From Fortiea contorta PCC 7126 (GTDB taxonomy: Bacteria; Cyanobacteriota; Cyanobacteriia; Cyanobacteriales; Nostocaceae), in NCBI RefSeq assembly GCF_000332295.1, contig NZ_KB235930.1, positions 1,369,895 through 1,433,894 on the forward strand: a stretch of DNA of 64,000 nt, written 5' to 3'. A model generated the notes under the pieces. That model was not told the DNA's origin and made no database searches. It worked only from the letters and a program-made list of their open reading frames with translations. This document shows, piece by piece, positions 19,440-27,964 of this stretch. The position numbers were made by a program, and so were the translations under genes. The first letter of the stretch is position 1; the number at the start of each line of letters is the position of its first letter.

Positions 19440-19865
19440 AGGTTTAGTTATCCTGTTTAATTAAGGCTGGGGTTGAATGTTTTCCTGAACTACAAAAAGT
19501 CTTGATTCTCAAGTGTAATATTATATAGTTCTTTGCCTAGCATGATATTGTCCTAGCTGGCAGATTGCAGTGTTGAGAGGTACAAGAATTATTATGGCAG
19601 ACTTAAAAAATAATTAGAGTAGGGTATAAGTAATTTTAGAGTACCAAAATTTAGAGAGCGATGCCTGCGGCGGGCTTTGCCTACGCACTTCTGGATTTAT
19701 AGAGATTGAAGAGAAATGAACCACGAAGTACGCAAAAGACCGAAGGAAGAAGTTGAGAGAGTTTTTGAGAATAGTTAAAGCCCCACAGTAAGGTTACTGA
19801 AGGGCTAAAAATATTATTTATTTCATAGGTGTTATGCAAGACTCAGAGTTAATCTGGCACAATTC
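19440..19865. other. Intergenic region with dispersed repeat
   Basis: 425 bp without a gene. Bases 19685-19734 are a diverged copy (about 45 of 50 identical) of the segment at 18363-18412 and 18540-18589. Next to it, near 19660-19686, is a GC-rich palindromic element (GCCTGCGGCGGGC type) that recurs near 15470 and 27845. Confidence 0.6.
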
Positions 19866-20348
19866 TCATAATCCGAGTTGAAGCTCTTGTTGTTGACCTT
19901 TCTGATGAGCTTCCCACAAGCGGTAAGCACCATATCCAACAGCAGCTGTTGCTACCACTGGAACTGCTACCGGAGCTACCACTGCTATTGCTGGAACTGC
20001 TGTCACTGCTACTGCATGGGCTGCTGCAGCTGCACCTGAGACTACAAGCTCGCCCAAAGCATGAACACTACTGCTTACTATAACTGGACCCAGAACTAAA
20101 GCCGCTTCAAATAATATACTTTCAATTGGATTTCGATTTACGGGTTCACCTATTATAGGAGGTTCATAGTGATGTTGATTTACATTGCCGCATGTTGGAT
20201 TATCAGTATAGCGACAGTCAATAGTAATGATTGTATCCCCTTCTGCTCTAGCTGGAGTGGGTAAAATTGTGAGTGCGCTAGTCACAACAAATACAGTAAC
20301 TAAGCATACTGAAATTAGTTTTTTTAAACTTTTCAAGAGGTTTTCCAT
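19866..20348 (-). CDS. Exported hypothetical protein with hydrophobic Ala/Val core
   Basis: 160 aa from the ATG at 20348. This start gives a standard signal peptide (LISVCLVTVFVVTSALTILP, cut after ARA). Longer in-frame starts pass through a palindromic repeat and are rejected. The mature part has two cysteines (DCRYTDNPTCGN) that could form a disulfide, then a long Ala/Val-rich hydrophobic stretch (about 95-140) and a charged tail (YRLWEAHQKGQQQELQLGL). No family recognised. Confidence 0.5.
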   Translation of the reverse strand: MENLLKSLKKLISVCLVTVFVVTSALTILPTPARAEGDTIITIDCRYTDNPTCGNVNQHHYEPPIIGEPVNRNPIESILFEAALVLGPVIVSSSVHALGELVVSGAAAAAHAVAVTAVPAIAVVAPVAVPVVATAAVGYGAYRLWEAHQKGQQQELQLGL

Positions 20349-20482
20349 TTGATTTTCTGGTATATCTATTTCACTAGCATGTTGAGAATAGTTAAAATTT
20401 AGCCCATGTAAATTTGTTACTACCTCGTAAGAATCAACGAAATTGTCAGTTATACTCTTAAATTTTGTATAAAGTTCAGTAG

Positions 20483-20499
20483 GGTGGGCATTGCCCACC
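20483..20499. repeat. Short GC palindrome (GGTGGGCATTGCCCACC)
   Basis: 17-base near-perfect inverted repeat followed closely by related GTGGGCA/TGCCCAT pieces. It is typical of the short dispersed palindromes of Nostocales and shows that the upstream extension of the neighbouring ORF is not coding. Confidence 0.6.
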
Positions 20500-20617
20500 A
20501 AAATGCTGATACAGTGGGCAGTCAGTGCCCATAGATACTCCTACCAACGCGGGAAACTCACGCACGCTGGAGGTTCCAATACGTGTATTTTAAAAATTAA
20601 GTACGAACCCCATACCA

Positions 20618-20830
20618 TCACAAATCTTCAGGTGTTAAACCCGTCGCTTTAGCAATTCTTGCTAACATTCGAGGCCCAATTTCTTCACTATCATGAAAGG
20701 CAAACACAAAATCATCCCAACCAGGACGTATGAGAATTTTATGGGAACCTGACTGGCGTTTAATCTCCCAACCAATACGCAGCAAAGCAGCCAGGACACG
20801 CTTTGCTTTTGTGCTAGACCACTGACTCAT
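20618..20830 (-). CDS. hicA: HicA-type mRNA interferase toxin
   Basis: 70 aa, double-stranded-RNA-binding-like fold. KAKRVLAALLRIGWEIKRQSG then SHKILIRPG carries the catalytic His of HicA in the usual place. When free it would cleave mRNA; its partner blocks it. It overlaps the upstream hicB by 4 bp, so translation is coupled. Confidence 0.83.
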   Translation of the reverse strand: MSQWSSTKAKRVLAALLRIGWEIKRQSGSHKILIRPGWDDFVFAFHDSEEIGPRMLARIAKATGLTPEDL

Positions 20831-21033
20831 ACAGCAGCAAACGAAACACTTAATAATTTTGGCGTTACTTCCCCATGCTCTAGCTTATCTGCCAAAACCC
20901 GCAGCGCTAAAGCTTGAACCCTAGCAACTGCTTCCTCTTTAGTTTGTCCATAAGCCAACACACCAGGAAAATCAATCACCTCAGCTATAAAGCGTCCATC
21001 CTCTTCTTGTTCAATCTCGATTGTGAAGTGCAT
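20827..21033 (-). CDS. hicB: HicB-type antitoxin
   Basis: 68 aa from the ATG at 21033 (MHFTIEIEQEEDGRFIAEV), the normal HicB start; the in-frame extension to 21159 would run into bciB on the other strand. The fold VIDFPGVLAYGQTKEEAVARVQAL is the HicB partial RNase-H-like domain. No separate DNA-binding domain is present, as in short HicBs. Antitoxin first, toxin second. Confidence 0.83.
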   Translation of the reverse strand: MHFTIEIEQEEDGRFIAEVIDFPGVLAYGQTKEEAVARVQALALRVLADKLEHGEVTPKLLSVSFAAV

Positions 21034-21088
21034 AGCCTGTGACGGTATGGTAATAAAAGCGAAGCCTGGATAAAACAAGCAATTTGAT

Positions 21089-22291
21089 ATGACCTCAGTT
21101 GATTCTAACAAACACAAAAAAGCCAGAGCCTTAAAACCCACCAGCCGCCGCCCAGCCAAAGAACTTTGCAGCGAGTGCGGACTGTGCGATACATATTACA
21201 TCCACTACGTCAAAGAAGCCTGCGCCTTCATCAATCAACAAATCGGCGAACTCGAAACCCAAACCCATACCCGCCCCCGCAACCTCGACAACCCTGACGA
21301 ACTCTACTTTGGTGTCCACCAAGACATGATGGCCGCGCGGAAACAACAACCCATCGAAGGCGCACAATGGACAGGTATCGTCAGCAGCCTTGCCATTGAA
21401 ATGCTCAACCGTGGCATAGTTGAAGGCGTCGTCTGCGTGCAAAACACCAAAGAAGACCGCTTCCAACCCATGCCTGTCATCGCCCGCACCCCCGAAGAAA
21501 TACTAGCAGCGCGAGTAAACAAACCTACACTCTCCCCCAACCTTTCCGTATTAGAACAGATAGAAAAATCCGGGATGAAACGCCTACTAGTAATTGGCGT
21601 AGGTTGCCAAATTCAAGCACTCAGAGCCGTAGAAAAACAACTAGGCTTAGAAAAACTTTACGTTTTGGGTACACCATGCGTAGATAACGTCACCCGCGCC
21701 GGACTGCAAAAATTCCTAGAAACCACCAGCCGATCGCCTGACACAGTAGAACACTACGAATTCATGCAAGACTTTCGGGTTCACTTCAAACACGAAGACG
21801 GCTCCACAGAAACAGTACCCTTCTTCGGCTTAAAAACCAACAAACTTAAAGATGTTTTCGCCCCATCCTGCATGAGCTGCTTTGATTACGTCAACTCCTT
21901 AGCAGATTTAGTTGTCGGCTACATGGGCGCGCCCTTCGGTTGGCAATGGATTGTGGTGAGAAATGATACAGGGCAAGAAATGCTGGACTTAGTGAAAGAC
22001 CAGATAGACACCCAGCCTGTGATGTCCCAAGGAAACCGCAAAGAAGCCGTACAACAAAGCATACCAGCTTACGATAAAGCCGTGACCCTACCCATGTGGG
22101 CGGCGAAACTGATGGGTGTGGTGATTGAGAAAATCGGGCCTAAGGGCTTGGAGTATGCGAGGTTTTCCATTGATTCCCACTTTACCCGGAATTATTTGTA
22201 TGTGAAGCGGAATTATCCGGGTAAGCTGGAAGCACATGTGCCAGAGTTTGCCAAGCGTATCGTGGGGCAGTATAAGTTACCGGAGGAGTAG
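21089..22291 (+). CDS. bciB: BciB, ferredoxin-dependent divinyl chlorophyllide 8-vinyl reductase
   Basis: 400 aa, FrhB/coenzyme-F420-hydrogenase beta-subunit family, same length as the cyanobacterial enzyme (Slr1923 type). It reduces the 8-vinyl group of divinyl (proto)chlorophyllide in chlorophyll synthesis. Visible: N-terminal CSECGLCDTYY, CQIQALRAVEKQLG, LGTPCVDNV and CMSCFDYVNSLADLVVGYMG, the cysteines that hold iron-sulfur clusters, and the FAD region. The start lies only 55 bp from hicB on the opposite strand, so promoters overlap. A 7-hydroxymethyl-chlorophyll reductase is the family alternative, but cyanobacterial members of this length act as BciB. Confidence 0.85.
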   Translation: MTSVDSNKHKKARALKPTSRRPAKELCSECGLCDTYYIHYVKEACAFINQQIGELETQTHTRPRNLDNPDELYFGVHQDMMAARKQQPIEGAQWTGIVSSLAIEMLNRGIVEGVVCVQNTKEDRFQPMPVIARTPEEILAARVNKPTLSPNLSVLEQIEKSGMKRLLVIGVGCQIQALRAVEKQLGLEKLYVLGTPCVDNVTRAGLQKFLETTSRSPDTVEHYEFMQDFRVHFKHEDGSTETVPFFGLKTNKLKDVFAPSCMSCFDYVNSLADLVVGYMGAPFGWQWIVVRNDTGQEMLDLVKDQIDTQPVMSQGNRKEAVQQSIPAYDKAVTLPMWAAKLMGVVIEKIGPKGLEYARFSIDSHFTRNYLYVKRNYPGKLEAHVPEFAKRIVGQYKLPEE

Positions 22292-22350
22292 TTCACGCAA
22301 AGGCGCAAAGGCGCAAAGAAGGTTCCTTGCATCTTTGTGCGAAAAAATTC

Positions 22351-23580
22351 TTAAGCCAACCCCACAGCATCGATCGCCGCCTCCAATGCGATCGCTACAT
22401 GCGTCCAATGCGTCCCCCCCTGACAATAAACCACATAAGGTTCCCGTAAAGGCCCATCCGCTGAAAACTCTAAAGTACTACCCTCAATAAACGTCCCCCC
22501 AGCCATGACTACTTGGCTTTCATACCCCGGCATTTCATCAGGAATTGGGTCTAAATAAGAACCTATAGGCGAATTCTGCTGCACAGCTTTACAGAAGGCT
22601 ATCAGCTTTTGGGCAGAACCAAGTTTAATTGCTTGGATGACATCCCGGCGGGGTGCTAGAGGTGCGGGATTGACTGGATAGCCGAGTTTGTCAAATACAT
22701 AACCAGTGAGGTGAGTTCCTTTCATCGCCTCGCCTACCATCTGGGGTGCGAGAAATAATCCTTGGAATAGCAACCTATTTTGGTCAAATGTAGCACCACC
22801 GTAGCTACCGATACCAGGGGCGGTGAGGCGACAAGCGGCGGCTTCGACTAAATCAGCACGTCCGGCTATGTAGCCACCTGCGGTAACTATTGTCCCACCG
22901 GGATTTTTAATTAATGACCCCGCCATCAGGTCGGTGCCTACGGTTGTGGGTTCTCTGGTTTCGATGAATTCGCCGTAGCAATTGTCTACAAAGCAAACGG
23001 TGTGGGGATTTTGTTGTTTGACTATATTGACAATTTTCTCAATTTCGGCAATGGATAAACTGGGTCGCCAGGAATAGCCGCAAGAGCGTTGAATTAATAC
23101 TAGGCGGGTGTTTTGATTGATGCTATTAGATAATGTTTGCCAATCTATAGTTCCTGCTGCGGTTAGGTCTAATTGGCGGTATTTTATGCCAAACTCAATT
23201 AGGGAACCTTGTCCTTGACCCCTTAAACCAATGACTTCTTCGAGTGTATCGTAGGGAGCGCCAGCTACTGCTAACATTTCGTTTCCAGGACGGAGTATAC
23301 CAAATAAGGAACAAGCGATCGCGTGAGTTCCTGATACAAACTGTACCCGTACTGCTGCTGCTTCGGCACCCATCGCTGCTGCAAAAACTTTATCTAAGGT
23401 TTCTCGTCCTAAGTCATCGTGGCCGTATCCACTTACACCGGCGAAGTGGTGCGCCCCGACGCGGTGATGACGAAAGGCGTTCAGCACTTTTTGCAGATTC
23501 TGCTTGACCTGAGTGTCAATTCCAGAAAAAATCTCTAACAGTGCCTGTTCTGCTTGCTGCAGCTGTTCTAAGCTGTTCAT
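22351..23580 (-). CDS. PLP-dependent methionine gamma-lyase-like (aluminium-resistance family) protein
   Basis: 409 aa from the ATG at 23580 (good AGGA site; a 16-codon longer frame lacks one). Fold-type I PLP enzyme: VSGTHAIACSLFGILRPG, FVDNCYGEFIE (Asp that holds the pyridine N) and SLIKNPGG (Schiff-base Lys). The family is often named aluminium-resistance or methionine gamma-lyase-like, but the true substrate is not established for cyanobacteria. It ends 60 bp after the convergent bciB. Confidence 0.8.
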   Translation of the reverse strand: MNSLEQLQQAEQALLEIFSGIDTQVKQNLQKVLNAFRHHRVGAHHFAGVSGYGHDDLGRETLDKVFAAAMGAEAAAVRVQFVSGTHAIACSLFGILRPGNEMLAVAGAPYDTLEEVIGLRGQGQGSLIEFGIKYRQLDLTAAGTIDWQTLSNSINQNTRLVLIQRSCGYSWRPSLSIAEIEKIVNIVKQQNPHTVCFVDNCYGEFIETREPTTVGTDLMAGSLIKNPGGTIVTAGGYIAGRADLVEAAACRLTAPGIGSYGGATFDQNRLLFQGLFLAPQMVGEAMKGTHLTGYVFDKLGYPVNPAPLAPRRDVIQAIKLGSAQKLIAFCKAVQQNSPIGSYLDPIPDEMPGYESQVVMAGGTFIEGSTLEFSADGPLREPYVVYCQGGTHWTHVAIALEAAIDAVGLA

Positions 23581-23665
23581 TGGTTCCTCGTTCACAAAAA
23601 ACATAAAATATGCGGATTTGTCAATCACGCAATTTAAACTTATCCATTCCTAATAAGGTTCCTGC

Positions 23666-24484
23666 ATGAGTATTGCTACCTCAACCAAAGCTCAAATTAA
23701 CTGGGTTAATACCCTGTTTTTCATTGCTCTACACTTCGGTGCTCTGTTTGCTTTAGTTCCTGGTAACTTTAGCTGGAATGCAGTTGGTGTAGCTTTATTT
23801 CTTTACTGGGTGACTGGTGGTTTGGGTATTACCCTGGGATTTCACCGTCTCGTCACTCACCGCAGTTTTCAAACTCCCAAGTGGTTAGAGTATGTCCTGG
23901 TTTTTTTTGGGACTCTCGCTTGTCAAGGAGGGCCGATTGAATGGGTTGGTACGCACCGGATGCATCATTTGCACTCGGATACTGAAAAAGACCCCCATGA
24001 TTCTAATCAAGGGTTCTGGTGGAGCCATATGGGTTGGCTGATTTATAACTCGCCCACTCAACCTGATGTTCCTCGTTTCACTAAAGATATTTCCGAAGAC
24101 CCAGTTTATCAGTTTTTACAAAAATATTTCATTCTCATTCAGTTTGCCCTGGCTGTATTGTTATTAGCCTTGGGTGGTTGGTCGTTTGTTGTTTGGGGAA
24201 TTTTTGTGCGGATTGTCTGGGTTTATCACTGCACTTGGTTAGTTAACAGTGCTACTCACAAGTTTGGTTATCGCAGTCATGAATCAGGCGATCGCTCAAC
24301 TAACTGTTGGTGGGTCGCTGTTTTAGTGTTCGGTGAAGGCTGGCACAATAACCACCATGCTTATCAATATTCAGCTCGTCACGGCTTGGAATGGTGGGAA
24401 ATTGACCTCACTTGGATGACTATTCAATTACTGCAAATATTTGGATTAGCTACAAATGTGAAGCTAGCAGATAAGAAAATGTAA
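23666..24484 (+). CDS. desC: Delta-9 acyl-lipid desaturase DesC
   Basis: 272 aa, inserts the first double bond into membrane-lipid acyl chains. Three histidine boxes of the Delta-9 type are present: HRLVTHRSF, HRMHHLHSD and HNNHHAY. Hydrophobic helices lie at about residues 14-55 and 150-185. First gene of a desC-desA-desB set, each gene followed by its own hairpin, so they may be expressed separately. Ferredoxin is the expected electron donor. Confidence 0.93.
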   Translation: MSIATSTKAQINWVNTLFFIALHFGALFALVPGNFSWNAVGVALFLYWVTGGLGITLGFHRLVTHRSFQTPKWLEYVLVFFGTLACQGGPIEWVGTHRMHHLHSDTEKDPHDSNQGFWWSHMGWLIYNSPTQPDVPRFTKDISEDPVYQFLQKYFILIQFALAVLLLALGGWSFVVWGIFVRIVWVYHCTWLVNSATHKFGYRSHESGDRSTNCWWVAVLVFGEGWHNNHHAYQYSARHGLEWWEIDLTWMTIQLLQIFGLATNVKLADKKM

Positions 24485-24498
24485 TTTAATTGTCGAGG

Positions 24499-24543
24499 GT
24501 CAATAGTCAAACGTTAATATATCCTTGACGTTTGGCTGTTGAC
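24499..24543 (+). terminator. Stem-loop after desC
   Basis: GTCAATAGTCAAACGT (24499-24514) pairs along its full 16 bases with 24528-24543 if two G-U pairs are allowed, with a 13-base loop. It begins 14 bases after the desC stop. There is no T-run, so it may stabilise or attenuate the transcript rather than end it. Confidence 0.6.
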
Positions 24544-24713
24544 TAAGCACAGTTGATTGATGATGAAGCTTTTTTAGTAACCAATATCCATTCGTCAATT
24601 ATGAAAAAGGGGTAGCGTAGGTTGCTATAATCCAAGACGCTGATGTTACGAAACATTGCGGCAAGTTACTTTTTAGTGACTTGGTGGTAAGTTATGTTGT
24701 TTTTCAGGTTTTC

Positions 24714-25766
24714 ATGACTACATCAACAATAAACACCCAAGAACAAGCTTATAACCAGGGCGATTCTGACCTGAAGCTAAAAGATATTATCAAAACCCTG
24801 CCAAAGGAATGTTTTCAAAAAGATAGCCGTAAAGCTTGGACAAGGGTAATACTCAGTGTTTTGATGGTAGCCTTGGGCTATTTTTTCCTCACAATTAGTC
24901 CTTGGTTTCTCTTACCTGTTGCTTGGATTTTTACGGGCACAGCTTTAACAGGATTTTTTGTCATTGCTCATGATTGTGGTCATCGTTCGTTTGCTAACCG
25001 TCGCTGGGTGAACGATTTGGTTGGGCACATATTTTTAATGCCTCTGATTTATCCTTTTCATAGTTGGCGGATTAAACATAATTATCATCATACTCATACC
25101 AATAAGCTGGATGAGGATAATGCTTGGCATCCTATCAGACCAGAAGTGTTTGAAACTTGGACGCCGTTCAGACAATCTGTTTTTAAAGGATTCATGCGTA
25201 ACCGTTTCTGGTGGGTGGGTTCCATCGGACATTGGGCGGTTGTGCATTTTGATTGGCGGAATTTTGCCAAAAAAGACCAATCAAGTATCAAGCTTTCTGT
25301 GGCTGTGGTAATTGTATTTGCTGCTATTACTTTTCCTTTACTAATCGCTACAACTGGTATTTGGGGTTTTGTTAAATTCTGGCTTTTACCTTGGTTGGTC
25401 TATCATTTCTGGATGAGCACTTTCACTATTGTTCACCACACCTTTGCTGATGTTCCTTTTGTGGTAAGTACTAAATGGAATGAGGCTTTAGCGCAGTTGG
25501 GTGGTACGATTCACTGTGATTATCCTCGTTGGGTAGAAATCCTGTGCCACGATATCAACGTGCATGTTCCTCACCATATTTCTACTGCTATTCCTTCTTA
25601 TAATTTGCGGATGGCTTATAGCAGCATTAAGGAAAACTGGGGGGACTATTTACATGATGAATTTAAGTTTTCTTGGCCGTTAATGAAGCAAATTACAGAC
25701 CAATGTCAATTGTATATAACTGACAATGGTTATCAGACTTTTGACGCATATTACACACAAAAATAA
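24714..25766 (+). CDS. desA: Delta-12 acyl-lipid desaturase DesA
   Basis: 350 aa from the ATG at 24714, matching the usual DesA length; the upstream TTG in frame adds an unlikely 11 residues. It turns oleate into linoleate in membrane lipids. Histidine boxes [17 protein letters not shown] and HVPHH are present, with hydrophobic spans around residues 45-95 and 195-235. About 230 bp separate it from desC, enough for its own promoter. Cold-induced in other cyanobacteria. Confidence 0.93.
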   Translation: MTTSTINTQEQAYNQGDSDLKLKDIIKTLPKECFQKDSRKAWTRVILSVLMVALGYFFLTISPWFLLPVAWIFTGTALTGFFVIAHDCGHRSFANRRWVNDLVGHIFLMPLIYPFHSWRIKHNYHHTHTNKLDEDNAWHPIRPEVFETWTPFRQSVFKGFMRNRFWWVGSIGHWAVVHFDWRNFAKKDQSSIKLSVAVVIVFAAITFPLLIATTGIWGFVKFWLLPWLVYHFWMSTFTIVHHTFADVPFVVSTKWNEALAQLGGTIHCDYPRWVEILCHDINVHVPHHISTAIPSYNLRMAYSSIKENWGDYLHDEFKFSWPLMKQITDQCQLYITDNGYQTFDAYYTQK

Positions 25767-25769
25767 GGT

Positions 25770-25803
25770 AACATAGCTGATTTTCAGATCACTTTGCTAT
25801 GTT
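25770..25803 (+). terminator. Stem-loop after desA
   Basis: AACATAGC (25770-25777) pairs with GCTATGTT (25796-25803) across an 18-base loop and runs into a T/G-rich stretch. It starts just past the desA stop and could partly separate desA from desB. Confidence 0.5.
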
Positions 25804-25980
25804 TTGTGTGTCTATAAAACCTTTATCCTGTGATTTAAATAGATTCTGGTAATTCTTACTCATAAACTTGATTTGTGAAATTACCAGACAATACTTTTGT
25901 GCGAGTGACTAAAAACATTGCAGAGGTGAAGATTTATTCATCTCAAATCTTGTCCGCTTTATATCCAACAACAGAATCCA

Positions 25981-27087
25981 GTGTCGTCAAATACCGTCAA
26001 TCTCAACCATATCGAAAGTTCTGAATCCTCTCTAGATTCAACTAAACTACCTTTTACTCTGCAAGATTTAAAAGCTGCTATCCCTGCTGAATGTTTTCAG
26101 CCAAATGTAGCCAAATCGCTTTTCTACTTTATTCGTGACATCCTGATTATCGGGCTGCTTTATGCAGTTGCTAATTACCTGGATTCTTGGTTTTTCTGGC
26201 CGATTTTTTGGCTAATGCAAGGAACAATGTTTTGGGCTTTGTTTGTAGTTGGACATGATTGCGGACATCAATCTTTTTCTAAGCATAAATGGCTGAATGA
26301 TTTGATTGGGCATTTGTCCCATACACCGATTCTAGTTCCTTATCACGGTTGGCGAATTAGCCATAGAACTCACCATAAAAATACTGGCAATATCGATAAT
26401 GATGAAAGCTGGTATCCTGTGACGGAATCACAGTATCAGGAAATGCCTTTGGCACAAAAGATAGGTCGATATTACGTGTTTTTATTGGCTTATCCGGTGT
26501 ACCTTTTTAAGCGTTCTCCTAATAAGGAAGGTTCCCATTTTTCCCCTAATAGCCCTCTTTTTAAACCTGCAGAAAAATGGGATATCATCACCAGCACTAC
26601 GCTGTGGCTGGGGATGGTAGCTTTGCTTGGTTTCCTGACATATCAATGGGGTTGGATGTGGTTGTTGAAAAATTACGCCGCACCTTACATTGTGTTTGTA
26701 ATTTGGCTAGATTTAGTGACTTTTTTACACCACACTGAACCAGAACTTCCTTGGTATCGTGGCGAAGATTGGACTTTCCTCAAAGGTGCAATTTCTAGCA
26801 TTGACCGAGATTATGGTTTTGTTAACCACATCCATCATGATATAGGTACTCATGTTGCTCACCACATATTCTTGAACATCCCTCACTACAATTTGCTCAA
26901 AGCAACTGAGGCGATTAAACCAATTATGGGTGAATACTTCCACAAGTCAGAAGAACCTATTTGGAAGTCTTTATGGCGTTCAGCTATTAGCTGTCATTTT
27001 GTTCCTGACACTGGCGGACAAGTTTACTATACGTCCAATAATAAGTATAGCAGGGAACTCTTAAGAGGGAACAGGCAACAGAGTTAA
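25981..27087 (+). CDS. desB: Omega-3 (Delta-15) acyl-lipid desaturase DesB
   Basis: 368 aa from a GTG start. Introduces the omega-3 double bond to make alpha-linolenate. Histidine boxes HDCGHQSF, HRTHHKNTG and HVAHH fit the omega-3 branch rather than another DesA copy. Four hydrophobic spans are visible. No strong ribosome site precedes the GTG, so a start a few codons away cannot be excluded. Last gene of the desaturase set, closed by the terminator at 27259. Confidence 0.92.
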   Translation: MSSNTVNLNHIESSESSLDSTKLPFTLQDLKAAIPAECFQPNVAKSLFYFIRDILIIGLLYAVANYLDSWFFWPIFWLMQGTMFWALFVVGHDCGHQSFSKHKWLNDLIGHLSHTPILVPYHGWRISHRTHHKNTGNIDNDESWYPVTESQYQEMPLAQKIGRYYVFLLAYPVYLFKRSPNKEGSHFSPNSPLFKPAEKWDIITSTTLWLGMVALLGFLTYQWGWMWLLKNYAAPYIVFVIWLDLVTFLHHTEPELPWYRGEDWTFLKGAISSIDRDYGFVNHIHHDIGTHVAHHIFLNIPHYNLLKATEAIKPIMGEYFHKSEEPIWKSLWRSAISCHFVPDTGGQVYYTSNNKYSRELLRGNRQQS

Positions 27088-27131
27088 AAGTCGCTGTCTT
27101 GAAAAGTGACGCTCCTCTCTTGGAAAGTTCT

Positions 27132-27152
27132 GAGCGGAGGAAGCCTCCGCTC
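27132..27152 (+). terminator. GC-rich hairpin downstream of desB
   Basis: GAGCGGAGG (27132-27140) pairs with CCTCCGCTC (27144-27152) over a 3-base loop, followed by CGACTTTT. Strong stem, weak T-run; it may work together with the terminator about 110 bases further on. Confidence 0.65.
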
Positions 27153-27258
27153 CGACTTTTCGCTTTGTATAAGTGTTTTATCGTTGATTCATCTGCTAGC
27201 CTATGTGGCTACGGCTATAAATTGTCTCTCATACTAGAAGTCTGAGGCTATACAAACG

Positions 27259-27283
27259 AAGTCCGCTTGCGCGGACTTTTTTT
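27259..27283 (+). terminator. Rho-independent terminator after the desaturase genes
   Basis: AAGTCCGC (27259-27266) pairs with GCGGACTT (27271-27278) over a TTGC loop, directly followed by a run of T. Classic intrinsic terminator for rightward transcription. Confidence 0.88.
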
Positions 27284-27340
27284 GTCTAGTTTCAGGGCTT
27301 ATAATTATGAGGTATAAATAAAATATATCTAAAAAATTTT

Positions 27341-27586
27341 ATGACCCTGACTATTGAAGACCTAGAAAAACTACAACAAAAACTACAAGATGAAGAGCAA
27401 AACTTTCAAATAGAACTGCAAGAGGAAAATATTTTAGTGATGAGTCCGTCAGATATTGAATCTAGTAAAATCGGCGCTCAGTTAATATTTTTATTTTTAT
27501 TGTGGGTTAAATGCTTGGGATTGACTAAATCCAGGGCAGTTGCAATGATAACATCAACCATTTTTGAATTAGTCGAAGAAAACTGA
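27341..27586 (+). pseudogene. Truncated Uma2-family (DUF820) gene
   Basis: The first ~55 residues (MTLTIEDLEKLQQKL, ENILVMSPSDIESSKIGAQL) match the N-terminal part of Uma2/DUF820 proteins, which are normally about 190 residues. After about 27500 the frame runs into reverse-strand transposase sequence and stops after 81 codons, so the PD-(D/E)xK nuclease core is lost. Broken by the IS630-like insertion. Confidence 0.75.
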
Positions 27587-27790
27587 CGTGAAAAAGCTTT
27601 AAGTTGTTACCACCAGTGTTCCATGGGGTTAAAGTCAGGAGAATAAAGTGACTGGTAAAGAACACTTGCACGCCCCAGATTGAATCAATGGTTCGATTTC
27701 TACAACTTTATGGGCTGGAAAATTATCCATTACAACAACAGCGCTTTTCCGTAGTTATTGAAGTTAGGGCGACAGGCAAATGGTTATAAA
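27505..27790 (-). pseudogene. IS630-family transposase remnant
   Basis: On the minus strand one frame reads AVVVMDNFPAHKVVEIEPL (the catalytic D of the DDE domain), followed by C-x-C-SLPVTL. A frame change then leads to YSPDFNPMEHWW, the last acidic residue of the IS630 signature, followed at once by a stop; FSSTNSKMVDVIIATALD lies beyond. At least one frameshift and one stop, so it is dead. The 3' end lies in the Uma2 fragment. Confidence 0.75.
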
Positions 27791-27964
27791 ACAGCCCAAA
27801 AAGCCCACTAGAGAGGAATTTGCTTAACTGGACAGGTGAAGCGCGTAGGCGGATCCCGCCGCAGGCATCGCTGATTTGTGGTATAATAAATCTCCAATAC
27901 CCTAGCAAGTTGCTAATAATAATTTAAGTTTAATAACTATACTGTTTCTATTTAGAGGTAAACA

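Noticed and set aside
20349-20501. Longer N-terminus for the exported Ala-rich protein
   Set aside because: The extension crosses a GC palindrome and has no signal-peptide logic; the start at 20348 gives a clean signal peptide.
21034-21159. Upstream extension of HicB
   Set aside because: It would overlap bciB on the other strand, and HicB proteins start at MHFTIEI-like sequence.
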